Positions 6,547 to 13,964 of a stretch of DNA of 14,353 bases are shown piece after piece; within the stretch, counting starts at the first letter, position 1, and every line of letters starts with the position of its first letter. The DNA is from Puniceicoccales bacterium. GTDB taxonomy: Bacteria > Verrucomicrobiota > Verrucomicrobiia > Opitutales > JAIRLM01. Location: assembly GCA_031287845.1 (NCBI GenBank), contig JAITSI010000024.1:1-14353 (forward strand), written 5' to 3'. A model generated the notes under the pieces. The model had not been told where the DNA came from. It worked only from the letters and a program-made list of their open reading frames with translations, and searched no databases. The position numbers and the translations under genes were made by a program.

Positions 6547-6550
6547 AATT

Positions 6551-6567
6551 CCCCGGCCGGGGAGGGG
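6551..6567 (+). promoter_or_regulatory. Palindrome overlapping a Shine–Dalgarno sequence upstream of murG
   Basis: CCCCGGCCGGGG (6551–6562) is a perfect 12-base palindrome whose right arm runs into GGGGAGGGG, the only strong ribosome site in the rpsT–murG gap. It is well placed for ATG 6570, which opens a short frame (MVRMRRGA, stop 6594–6596), but is 18 bases from the murG GTG. The arrangement could hold back or couple murG translation; this is inference. Confidence 0.3.
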
Positions 6568-6585
6568 CGATGGTCCGGATGCGCC

Positions 6586-7719
6586 GTGGGGCCTGAGGTC
6601 AGTGGAGATTCCGCCGGGCCGCGGGTCAGGCGCCTGCTCCTTGCCTGCGGAGGAACGGGGGGGCACGTCACACCCGCCATCGCCCTTGCCCAGCGCTGGG
6701 CCGCCCGGGGCAACGCATCTCTTCTGGCCATCAGCGCCAAGGCCATCGACGGCCAATTTTCCTCCTGCTACCCGGACCTGGAGTTCATTGCCCTGCCCGG
6801 CCGTGGCTTTTCCCTAAAAATCGGCCCCCTCTGCCGCGCCCTGGGCGGCGCCCTGCGCTCCTTCGGCATCTGCCTGCGCCTCATCCGCTCCCGCTCCATC
6901 GCCGGCGTCGTCGCCTTCGGCGGCTTTACCTCCCTGGGCCCCTGCCTGGCCGCCTTTTTACTGCGCCGGCCCATCTTTCTCTTCGAGGCCAACCGGCGGC
7001 CGGGGAAGGCCATTCGCTTTCTTTCCCCCCTGGCCCGCCGGGTTTACGTGCCGGCAACGCTAAAGGACTCCCCTCCCTTCCGTTTCCGGAAGCGCTTCGT
7101 GGCCATGGACCATCCCCTGCGCAGCGACTTCATTCCCTGCTCCCGGAGTAAGGCCAGGGAACGGCTATGCCTGCCGCGCCAGGGGAAATTGCTCCTGGTC
7201 ATGGGGGGAAGCCAGGGGGCGCAGGTCCTGGTGCGCTGGGTCGACGGACTGGAGGAGCGCCTTGCCGCGGAGGAATGGCACTGTGTCTGTCTGACCGGCC
7301 CGGGGGGATTGGATCGCAGAGTCTTCCGCCGTGGGCCTTCGGGCCGCTTCTTTTGCCTGTGCCACTGGCCATTCTGCTCCTCCATGCACCTGCTGCTGTC
7401 CGCCGCGGACCTGGCCGTCTGCCGGGCCGGCGCGGGCACCGTCGCGGAACTGACTGCCTGTGCCACCCCCGCCGTCCTAGTTCCCTATCCCTTTGCGGCC
7501 CACGACCATCAAACGTGCAATGCCCTGGCCATGGAGCGGATGGGGGCGGCCCTGCACTGGCCCCAGGACCGACTGGGGGAGCTCTGGGGCCGCATCGGGG
7601 ACCTTTGCCGCTCCGGTGGCCGGGAAACGCTGCGGGAAAATTTGCTCGCCCTGCGACCGGCCCTGGCCGGCGCCGCGGAGCGGCTGGCGGCGGCGGTGCA
7701 CGGGGACCTGGGGCCATGA
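6586..7719 (+). CDS. murG: UDP-GlcNAc:lipid I GlcNAc transferase MurG
   Basis: A 377-residue GT-B glycosyltransferase that adds GlcNAc to lipid I on the cytoplasmic face of the membrane, giving lipid II. Visible: the N-terminal glycine-rich loop with its conserved His (CGGTGGHVTPAIALAQ, His27), the second loop FGGFTSLGPCLAA, FEANRRPGKA (in place of HEQNxxPG), VMGGSQGAQVL (~205–215) and the donor-binding block CRAGAGTVAELTACATPAVLVPYP followed by DHQTCNA (Glu288, Gln309). Length is normal. The only start in frame with the conserved part is GTG 6586; two nearby ATGs (6570, 6579) are in another frame. The TGA at 7717–7719 overlaps the ATG of murC-murB, which implies translational coupling. Confidence 0.94.
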   Translation: MGPEVSGDSAGPRVRRLLLACGGTGGHVTPAIALAQRWAARGNASLLAISAKAIDGQFSSCYPDLEFIALPGRGFSLKIGPLCRALGGALRSFGICLRLIRSRSIAGVVAFGGFTSLGPCLAAFLLRRPIFLFEANRRPGKAIRFLSPLARRVYVPATLKDSPPFRFRKRFVAMDHPLRSDFIPCSRSKARERLCLPRQGKLLLVMGGSQGAQVLVRWVDGLEERLAAEEWHCVCLTGPGGLDRRVFRRGPSGRFFCLCHWPFCSSMHLLLSAADLAVCRAGAGTVAELTACATPAVLVPYPFAAHDHQTCNALAMERMGAALHWPQDRLGELWGRIGDLCRSGGRETLRENLLALRPALAGAAERLAAAVHGDLGP

Positions 7720-9851
7720 AAAACTTTTTTGCCGGCATCGGCGGGGCAGGCATGCTGCCCCTGGCGCTGTTTTTTCGGGAAATGGGCGAGGAGGTCGTTG
7801 GCTTCGACGACCATCTGGACCGGCGGCGGGCCTTTCTCCTCCGCCGCGGCTGCGTGGAAACCTTTCCCCGGCCGGATGTCCTTCCCGACTGCGACCGCTT
7901 CGTGCACACGGCGGCCCTGCGACCGAACGATGCGCTTCTCCTGGAGGCGTTACGGCGGGGCATCCCAGTCCAATCCCGGGGCCAGTGCCTGGCGGAGGTG
8001 CTGCGGGGGCAAAGGCTCGTTGCCGTCGTGGGCAGCCACGGGAAAACCACGGCGACGGCCCTGCTCATTCGCCTCCTGGCCGCGCGGGGATTTTTTTGCA
8101 ACTACCTGCTGGGAGGACTTTTCGAGGACAATGCGCCCCCGGGACGCTACGCCGGCGCAGACTGGACCGTGGCGGAGATCGACGAAAGCGAATCCTCCTT
8201 TGAGCTCTTTTCCCCGGAAATTACCCTAGCCCTCAATTTGTCCATGGACCACGACGCCCACTACGGGACGGAGCGGGCTCTGCGGGAGGCATTTTCTCGA
8301 TTTTTTAACCGGACCAGGGGCGCCATTTTCTTCAACGGCGACCATCCCTTCCTCGGCACGCTCCGGGGCCGCGACCGCTGCCATGCCATCGCGCCGCTGG
8401 GGGAGGAGCTGTGCCCTCCCGGAACCACGTCCTACAACCGCAGCAATGGGGCGGCGGCCCGCTCCGTCGCCGACCACCTCTGCCCCGGCCCGTTCCACTT
8501 TCCTTCCGTTGCCGTCCACCGCCGGCAGAGCGTGCTCCACGGCGCCGGCCCCGTCCGGGTCGTGGCCGACTACGCCCACCATCCGCTGGAGGTGGCCGCC
8601 TTTTTGCGGGAATTTTCCCTGGACCGCTGCCGGGTCATCTTCCAGCCCCACCGCTATTCCCGCACCGCGAGCCATTTTTTTGAATTTCTTGCCCTGCTGC
8701 GCCAGGTGCCCAGGCTGCTACTGCTGCCCACCTATGCGGCCTTTGAGCCCTATGCGGCGGCGGGGGCGGCGGAGCGGCTGGCCGATGCCCTTGCGGTTCC
8801 CTGCCTGGACGGGGAACGGCTACTCCGGCAGCTGCCCGTGGAGGAGGAATGCACCCTGCTCTTCGTCGGCGCCGGATCCATCCATGCCCTGGCGGAAACC
8901 CATGCCCGGCACTTGCGGGAGCGGACATTTACGCTGCTCTGCGCGGAGGATGGCCTGGCGCTGGAAAAGGATGTTCCCCTCGCCCCGAGGACCACCCTTC
9001 GCCTGGGCGGCCCCGCCCGATTCTGGGCCGAGCCCGATTCCCTCGCCGGCCTCGTTGCCCTGCTCCGCCACGCCAGGCGCTCCGAACTGCCCCACTTTCT
9101 TCTGGGCAACGGGTCCAAGCTGCTGGCCGACGATGCCGGCTTTTCCGGACTGGTTATCCGGCTGCGCGGTTCTTTTTGGGAGCATTGTCGGCTGGAAGAG
9201 AACGAATTAGGAGAATGGGAGCTGCGGGTTGGCGCCGGACTCTCCCTGCCGGCGCTGGCAAATTTTTGCGCGAAGCATGGAATTTCCGGCTATGAATTTT
9301 GCCGGGGAATTCCCGGGACCGTGGGAGGTGCCATCCGCATGAACGCCGGAGCCTTCGGGGGCAGCGTGGGGGCAATGGTTCGCCGCATCACCTACCTGGA
9401 CGGCGGCGGGGAACTGCGCCGGACCGGTGAAATTCCCTTCCGCTACCGGGACTGGGGCATGGCAGATGGCAGCATCCTCGTGGAGGCGGCGCTGCTGCGG
9501 CCGGCGGAGCTCCTCCCAACGGCGGAAATTTTGCAAGGGCAAAAAAATTTGGCCAGACAGCGGCGGGAACGGCAGCCGGCCCATCCCAGCGCCGGCAGCG
9601 TTTTTCGCAATCCCAGCGGAAAGGCGGCCTGGGAGCTCATCGATGCGGCGGGCCTGCGGGGACTGCGCCGGGGCGGGGCGGAAATTTCCCCCGTGCACGC
9701 CAACTTCATCGTCAACGGCGGCGGGGCCCGCAGCGACGATGTGCTGGATCTTATTTTCCTGGCCCAGCGGGAGGTGCGGCGCCGCTTTGCCGTTGACCTG
9801 GTGACCGAGTTGGAGTACCTGTCCGACCCGTGGCTGGGGAAGCTGGGATGA
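7716..9851 (+). CDS. murC/murB: MurC–MurB fusion: UDP-MurNAc–L-alanine ligase / UDP-GlcNAc-enolpyruvate reductase
   Basis: A 711-residue fusion. Residues 1–~405 are MurC: GIGGAGM (7–13), the ATP loop VVGSHGKTTAT (104–114), EIDESESSFE (154–163), NLSMDHDAHYG, a YNRSNGAAA block (240–248) in the place of HNxxNxxAA with His changed to Tyr, DYAHHPLEV (285–293) and FQPHRYSRT (309–317). Residues ~406–711 are MurB, an FAD enzyme: LRLGGPARF, LGNGSKLLADDAGF (463–476), CRGIPGTVGGAIRMNAGAFG (529–548), SAGSVFRNP (625–633, with the catalytic Ser) and HANFIVN. MurC is ~405 residues, short against 450–490, mainly in the central domain. The start overlaps the murG stop and the stop overlaps ddl (both ATGA). 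The open frame extends upstream to 7167 inside murG, but that part is not coding in this frame. Confidence 0.93.
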   Translation: MKNFFAGIGGAGMLPLALFFREMGEEVVGFDDHLDRRRAFLLRRGCVETFPRPDVLPDCDRFVHTAALRPNDALLLEALRRGIPVQSRGQCLAEVLRGQRLVAVVGSHGKTTATALLIRLLAARGFFCNYLLGGLFEDNAPPGRYAGADWTVAEIDESESSFELFSPEITLALNLSMDHDAHYGTERALREAFSRFFNRTRGAIFFNGDHPFLGTLRGRDRCHAIAPLGEELCPPGTTSYNRSNGAAARSVADHLCPGPFHFPSVAVHRRQSVLHGAGPVRVVADYAHHPLEVAAFLREFSLDRCRVIFQPHRYSRTASHFFEFLALLRQVPRLLLLPTYAAFEPYAAAGAAERLADALAVPCLDGERLLRQLPVEEECTLLFVGAGSIHALAETHARHLRERTFTLLCAEDGLALEKDVPLAPRTTLRLGGPARFWAEPDSLAGLVALLRHARRSELPHFLLGNGSKLLADDAGFSGLVIRLRGSFWEHCRLEENELGEWELRVGAGLSLPALANFCAKHGISGYEFCRGIPGTVGGAIRMNAGAFGGSVGAMVRRITYLDGGGELRRTGEIPFRYRDWGMADGSILVEAALLRPAELLPTAEILQGQKNLARQRRERQPAHPSAGSVFRNPSGKAAWELIDAAGLRGLRRGGAEISPVHANFIVNGGGARSDDVLDLIFLAQREVRRRFAVDLVTELEYLSDPWLGKLG

Positions 9852-10771
9852 GCACCGCGCGGGAAGTTGTAATTCTTTCCGGGGCAGTTTCCGGCGAACG
9901 GGACGTGTCCCTGCGCTCCGGCCGGCGGGTTTTCTCCGAGCTGGACGGCCAGCTGCCCCGCCGCCTGGTGGAATTGGAAAAAAATGCCCTTCCCGGGGGA
10001 CTGGATCCGGCCCGCTCGGTTGTATTTCCCCTGGTGCACGGCGATTTCGGCGAGGATGGGCAGCTGCAGCGGCTTCTGGAGGAGCGCAACCTTTCCTACG
10101 TGGGCAGCGGCAGCGAGTCCATGGAGCTCACCATCCGCAAGGGCAGGACCAAGGAACGGGTACGGCGGGTGGGGGTTCCCGTGCTTCCCTCCCTTGCATT
10201 TTCCGCGGGCAGCCGGCCCCCATCCTTTTCCCGGCTCTGCGAGATCCTTTCCGCGCCGGCCCTGTTCCTCAAGCCCGATGCGCTGGGCAGCAGCCTATTT
10301 TGCCGGCCCATCCGCGGGGAAGGGGAATGGGAGGAGGCACTTGGCGGCTGCCGCAGCGGCGATTGGCTCGTGGAGCCCCTCTGCCGGGGCCGGGAATTTA
10401 CCGTTGGGCTGCTGGGGGATCGGCCGCTGGCCGTTTTGGAAATTGTCCACGGCCAGGATTTTCTTTCCTACGCGGGCAAGTATGCCGCCGGGGGAGCGCG
10501 CCACCTCTGCCCTGCCCCCGTCGGCATGGGGCTGGAATCCTCGCTGAAGGAGCTGGCCCGGCTGGCCTTCACCGCCTGCGGCTGCCGGGACTGGGCCCGG
10601 GTGGATTTGCTCCTGGATGGGGACGGCCGGCCCTATTTCCTCGAAATCAACGCCATTCCCGGCTTCACCGCCACCAGTCTCTACCCGGACAGTGCCCTGG
10701 GCGCCGGATTTTCCCCGCCCGAACTGCTGCGGGCCATCGTTGCCCGGGCCTGGGAGAGCGGTCCGCCGTGA
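9848..10771 (+). CDS. ddl: D-alanine–D-alanine ligase
   Basis: A 307-residue ATP-grasp ligase that makes the D-Ala-D-Ala dipeptide used by MurF. Visible: VVILSGAVSGERDVSLRSG (8–26, usually GGxSxExxVS), PLVHGDFGEDGQLQ, YVGSGSESMELTIRKGRTKE (the family has MDKxxxK; here IRKGRTK), LFLKPDALGSSLF, VEPLCRGREFTVGLLG, the substrate loop SYAGKY, and the metal-binding RVDLLLD…YFLEINAIPGFT followed by TSLYP. Acidic and Asn ligands of the C-terminal domain are present. ATG 9848 overlaps the preceding TGA (ATGA). The in-frame start at 9830 would lie inside murC-murB and adds nothing. Its own TGA overlaps the GTG of ftsQ. Confidence 0.93.
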   Translation: MSTAREVVILSGAVSGERDVSLRSGRRVFSELDGQLPRRLVELEKNALPGGLDPARSVVFPLVHGDFGEDGQLQRLLEERNLSYVGSGSESMELTIRKGRTKERVRRVGVPVLPSLAFSAGSRPPSFSRLCEILSAPALFLKPDALGSSLFCRPIRGEGEWEEALGGCRSGDWLVEPLCRGREFTVGLLGDRPLAVLEIVHGQDFLSYAGKYAAGGARHLCPAPVGMGLESSLKELARLAFTACGCRDWARVDLLLDGDGRPYFLEINAIPGFTATSLYPDSALGAGFSPPELLRAIVARAWESGPP

Positions 10772-11667
10772 AGGGGGAGAAGGAAAAGCGGGGCAGGGCC
10801 GCGGAAAAGGTTGTGAAAAAAGCGAAAAAAGCCCTCCCACCCGAGGAAAAAAAGGAAAAAAAAGAAAAAAAGAAAAAGGGGGGAATCGGCGGCCTGGCCC
10901 GCGCGGTGCTGTCCCTGTCCCTGCTCCTGGCGGTGGCCGTCACCGTTGGCCGCGGCGTGCGCATGGGATACCGCCGCGTGCACGGCCACATCATCGCCGC
11001 CCACCGGCTCCAGACCGTGCACATCGTTGGCAACAAAATCCTTTCCAAGGATGCCGTCCTGCGCCTGCTCCAGCTTCCCCGGCCCATCGCCCTGGAGGAA
11101 ATCGACGTCCGCCTCTGCCGGCGCCGGCTGCTCGCCTGTCCGCAGATCCTGTCGGCCCAGGTGGAGCGCGCCTATCCCAACGGCCTGCGGCTGCGCATCG
11201 GAGAGCGGGTTCCCGTCCTACGCCTGCCGCGGCTGGAAAGCGGAGAAACTCCCCTGGTGGCGGCCGACGGCATGGTATTCCTCGCCGCGGAATCGGCCAA
11301 TTGGCAGCACCTGCCCCTGCTGCGGGGGATGACCGGCGTGGTGGGAAAAAAACTGGATGGAATTCCCGAGCTGTGCCAGGCCCTGCGCAGCGCCGCGGAG
11401 TTGGACGCTCCCCTGGCGGCGGCGTGGCGAAGCGTTGCGCTGGACCCCGGATCCCTGGACCACCCGGATTGCTTCGAGGTACAGTGCCCGGAGATTCAGC
11501 ACCTGCGCCTGCGCCTGGATGACCTTCCCCGGCAGCTGGAAGAGCTCCGCTACCTTTTGGATGACCTGCGCCGCAAAAAGCAGCTCCCCGCCGGCCGCGT
11601 AGACCTGACCATCCCCGGAAAGGCCTACGTCAAGGCCAACCCCCAGTGGACGCGCATGGGCGAATGA
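10768..11667 (+). CDS. ftsQ: Cell-division protein FtsQ/DivIB (POTRA domain)
   Basis: A 299-residue single-pass inner-membrane protein linking divisome proteins. It has a very basic cytoplasmic tail (residues 1–~42, with EKKEKKEKKKKGG), one membrane segment (~44–61, ARAVLSLSLLLAVAVTVG), then a POTRA domain (~82–153) beginning LQTVHIVGNKILSKDAVLRLL and containing CPQILSAQVERAYPNGLRLRIGERVPVLRL. The β-domain has the expected VAADGMVF and LPLLRG blocks. The GTG start overlaps the ddl stop (GTGA). Identity rests on these features and on position after ddl. The tail is encoded by runs of 7, 8, 7 and 5 A (10847–10877), prone to slippage. ftsA/ftsZ do not follow; repeat B starts within a few bases of the stop. 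Confidence 0.88.
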   Translation: MKGEKEKRGRAAEKVVKKAKKALPPEEKKEKKEKKKKGGIGGLARAVLSLSLLLAVAVTVGRGVRMGYRRVHGHIIAAHRLQTVHIVGNKILSKDAVLRLLQLPRPIALEEIDVRLCRRRLLACPQILSAQVERAYPNGLRLRIGERVPVLRLPRLESGETPLVAADGMVFLAAESANWQHLPLLRGMTGVVGKKLDGIPELCQALRSAAELDAPLAAAWRSVALDPGSLDHPDCFEVQCPEIQHLRLRLDDLPRQLEELRYLLDDLRRKKQLPAGRVDLTIPGKAYVKANPQWTRMGE

Positions 11668-11668
11668 T

Positions 11669-12300
11669 TTTTGAACCGGACCCGTAAACCAGGTCTATCG
11701 GTTGACGGTGGGGCTGCGCCCCCTCTGGAACTCCCTCCCGCGAAATGCCGTTGCACCGACGCCCGGGGGAGGCGAATCCGGGGGCAAAGCCCCCAACCGG
11801 GCCGGGAGGTCGCAAAGGGGGCTGTCACGCCCCTTTGCCAATCCCCCGCCCACGGAGTGCCGCAGCATCGATAATCGGGGGAAGCGAAGCTGGGGGCAAA
11901 GCCCCCAAAAGGGCCTGGCCGGCCCTCGAGGCCCCCTCGCTTCGCTCGGGACGCCGGACGGACGGGCGCTACGGACGGTTCCATCCAAAGCTGGCGGGCC
12001 GGCCTTCGAATAACCGACATCTGGGGGAGGCGCAGCGTAGCGGAGCTGGGGGCAGCGCCCCCAAATGGGCCCGGCCGGCCCTCGAGGCCTCCATCAGAGC
12101 CGGCCCGCGGCACTGCCCGCTCCGCGCCGGGCAGCGCCCGTGAGCTGCCTCTCCCTCAAGTGGAATACTGCCCATGCAAGAGAGGCGAGTTACAGGTCCC
12201 AAGGCGGTTTTGTTTCCTTCTCAAGTTCTTGCACCACAGCTCCGTGTCGGTCACTTTTCCAGGCGGAGGTGGCATGGGGCTTTACGGGTCCTGACCCTAG
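11669..12300 (+). repeat. Non-coding repeat element, copy B (~632 bp, same orientation as A)
   Basis: The right end, 12281–12300, is the reverse complement of CTAGGGTCAGGACCCGTAAA. The left end (~11669–11688) keeps GGACCCGTAAA (11678–11688) but has lost CTAG. It shares long near-identical blocks with copy A, for example the region around 11940–12060 with 1380–1500. It also holds an extra module (~11806–11880: GGTCGCAAAGGGGGCTG…CCCCTTTGCCAATCCCCC) missing from A but present in C. There are three GGGGG…CCCCC hairpin modules and the 12109–12138 hairpin. No coding sequence is supported; the open frames are Pro/Gly/Arg-rich shadows. It fills the whole gap between ftsQ and the next gene. Confidence 0.85.
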
Positions 12301-13541
12301 CGCGTGTTGCGGGCGATTGTCAGCGCATGGTCGCCCCAGTTGCGGATCAGGTTGGAACCCAGTGAGAAGACATTTGTCAGCTCCTGCTGTGCCTCGGATA
12401 GGTACTGCTGCACCACTTCCAGGTGGCTGCTGGTGCGGCTCACCTCGGAGCGGAGCAGGTCCATGTAGGTTTGCAGGTGCCGCAGCGACATGAAGGCGGG
12501 GATCCCCTTTGTTGTGATGTAGTCCAGACTATCCCTGTGCACATAGTCATACATGTTGGCGCTGAATTTGCGGGTGGCCTTTATCAGCCACTCATCCTTA
12601 GGATCAATGTCATCGTCATTCGTCTGTTTGCCGGCGGAATTGCCGCTTTCCAGAGTAACCGTGCCGTCTTTACCGGGACCATCTGCAACGCCGGTGCCTG
12701 ATACAGAGGAATAGATTTTCCAATAGCCGGACAAGGGTTGGCCACCAGTCGTCTGTGCCATGGTAAGCTTTCCCTCCACCACGCCCGCGGATAGAAAATT
12801 GATCATCTGCTTGGCCCCTGCCTCCGTGGTTGTGACGAATGCGCCCGTTGTGACCTTTGTTCCAGAACTTCCGTCTACGTCAAGTTTCACCTTCCCATCG
12901 GAATCCACATAGGGATAGACGGCGCATTCATGCATCTTGCCGACGTTTTCAAACCAATCATAGTAATCAGTTCTATATTCGGCAATAAATGCTATGTTGG
13001 CCGGTCCGGTGATAAATTTTTCGTCGCTTGCCAGCAGGCCCACAGCTTTCAGGTCCTTGAGGAAGCTTGCGCTCACCGCAGCGGCGGAGGATGTGTTTGT
13101 CGCATCCATGTTGGTCTGCAGGAGCGTGCATTTTTTGTACACGTCCTGCAGCTGGCGCAGTTTGGTCCCGTCGGCCTCCATTTCGTCCAAAAATGAGGAC
13201 ATCTTGGCCGTCAGGGAATTTTGGACGAAGAATGAAATCGCCAGCAGCCGCGTGGAGAGCTGAATTTTCGAATCGACCGCGGGAATGGGCGCGTAGAGCT
13301 GGGAAATGTGCACATAGGTGCCATCGGTTAGCTTTGCGAATTGTCCCTGCGTCGATTCGGCATAGCCGCCCCCCGTCCGGGGCATGTAGAGCTTTCCGTC
13401 GTATTCGCTGGCGGCCCTGACCGGCTGCAGCAGGTCGGCGATGGAACTCTTGCCACCGGCGGTCAGGTAGTAGCTCGCATTCGATTCAAAGATGTTGTAG
13501 TAGGGCGACAGGGCCCGGTACTGTTCCAGGTTCAGCGTCAT
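12297..13541 (-). CDS. Secreted-type helical protein of unknown function; faint type III filament/tip resemblance
   Basis: A 414-residue protein that I cannot place in a family. ATG 13541 is chosen because GGGGAGGG stands ~8 bases upstream; the longer in-frame start at 13673 adds an Arg/Pro-rich, non-protein-like leader. No signal peptide and no clear membrane span. Residues ~93–150 (STRLLAISFFVQNSLTAKMS… KLRQLQDVYKK) and ~350–414 (LRHLQTYMDLLRSEVSRTSS… EAQQELTNVFSLG) look like long amphipathic helices. Between them is a Gly/Ser/Thr/Asp-rich middle (~210–315). Helix–variable middle–C-terminal coiled coil without a Sec signal is the layout of EspA/SseB-type filament or tip proteins of type III secretion. 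That is only a resemblance, and no secretion genes are in the window. The TAG stop lies in the terminal repeat of copy B. Confidence 0.75.
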   Translation of the reverse strand: MTLNLEQYRALSPYYNIFESNASYYLTAGGKSSIADLLQPVRAASEYDGKLYMPRTGGGYAESTQGQFAKLTDGTYVHISQLYAPIPAVDSKIQLSTRLLAISFFVQNSLTAKMSSFLDEMEADGTKLRQLQDVYKKCTLLQTNMDATNTSSAAAVSASFLKDLKAVGLLASDEKFITGPANIAFIAEYRTDYYDWFENVGKMHECAVYPYVDSDGKVKLDVDGSSGTKVTTGAFVTTTEAGAKQMINFLSAGVVEGKLTMAQTTGGQPLSGYWKIYSSVSGTGVADGPGKDGTVTLESGNSAGKQTNDDDIDPKDEWLIKATRKFSANMYDYVHRDSLDYITTKGIPAFMSLRHLQTYMDLLRSEVSRTSSHLEVVQQYLSEAQQELTNVFSLGSNLIRNWGDHALTIARNTR

Positions 13542-13964
13542 CCCAGGGCCCTCCCCGGGTGCTGGGAACAGGTCCCGCACGGCCATCCCTCCGGCGACCC
13601 GGAGCTGGCCCGGCCGACGGTGCCATGGCATCCGCATTGTCTCCGCGTTCCCTGGCCGACCCCGCCATCCCAAAGACGGCGGTGGGCAGAGGATCTTTTT
13701 GAATTACCGGACTCCCACATTGGAGAGCAGTTTAGGGGAATTTTTAAAAAAAACGAGAAAACAGTCTATTTTTTCAAAAAATCGTGCTTTTTGCGGCCGG
13801 ACTCCTCGCCCAATTCCCCGCACCGGCTTTCCTTCGGGGAAAGGTCTCCGGGGAAGGAAAGGGGGTGCAGATCCCCGCGGCCCCGTTCCCTGGGCGGATC
13901 TCCGTCCTCCGGAGTCCACGCCGGCCCTCCCATGCGGCCGGGGAAATCGGCTCCCCGGGCGGAA
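13542..13964. other. Intergenic region upstream of the helical protein gene; AT-rich patch
   Basis: No gene is supported. An AT-rich patch (~13738–13790) with the near-palindrome ATTTTTTCAAAAAAT (13768–13782) stands out against GC-rich surroundings. It is a plausible promoter or regulator-binding area for the minus-strand gene, though I find no clear −35/−10 pair. CTTTCC-TTCGG-GGAAAG (~13829–13845) can form a 6-bp hairpin. The rest is G/C-rich sequence without evident structure. Confidence 0.35.

Noticed and set aside
7167..7715. Extension of the murC-murB frame far upstream into murG
   Set aside because: The extra part is a shadow of murG with no MurC similarity. The ATGA overlap at 7716 gives the canonical MurC start.
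10300..10767. Upstream extension of the ftsQ frame over ddl
   Set aside because: It is the shifted frame of ddl, and GTG 10768 overlaps the ddl stop as in the rest of the operon.
11669..12300. CRISPR array
   Set aside because: The repeats are palindromic modules of unequal spacing, and the parts between them are themselves repeated, so there are no unique spacers.
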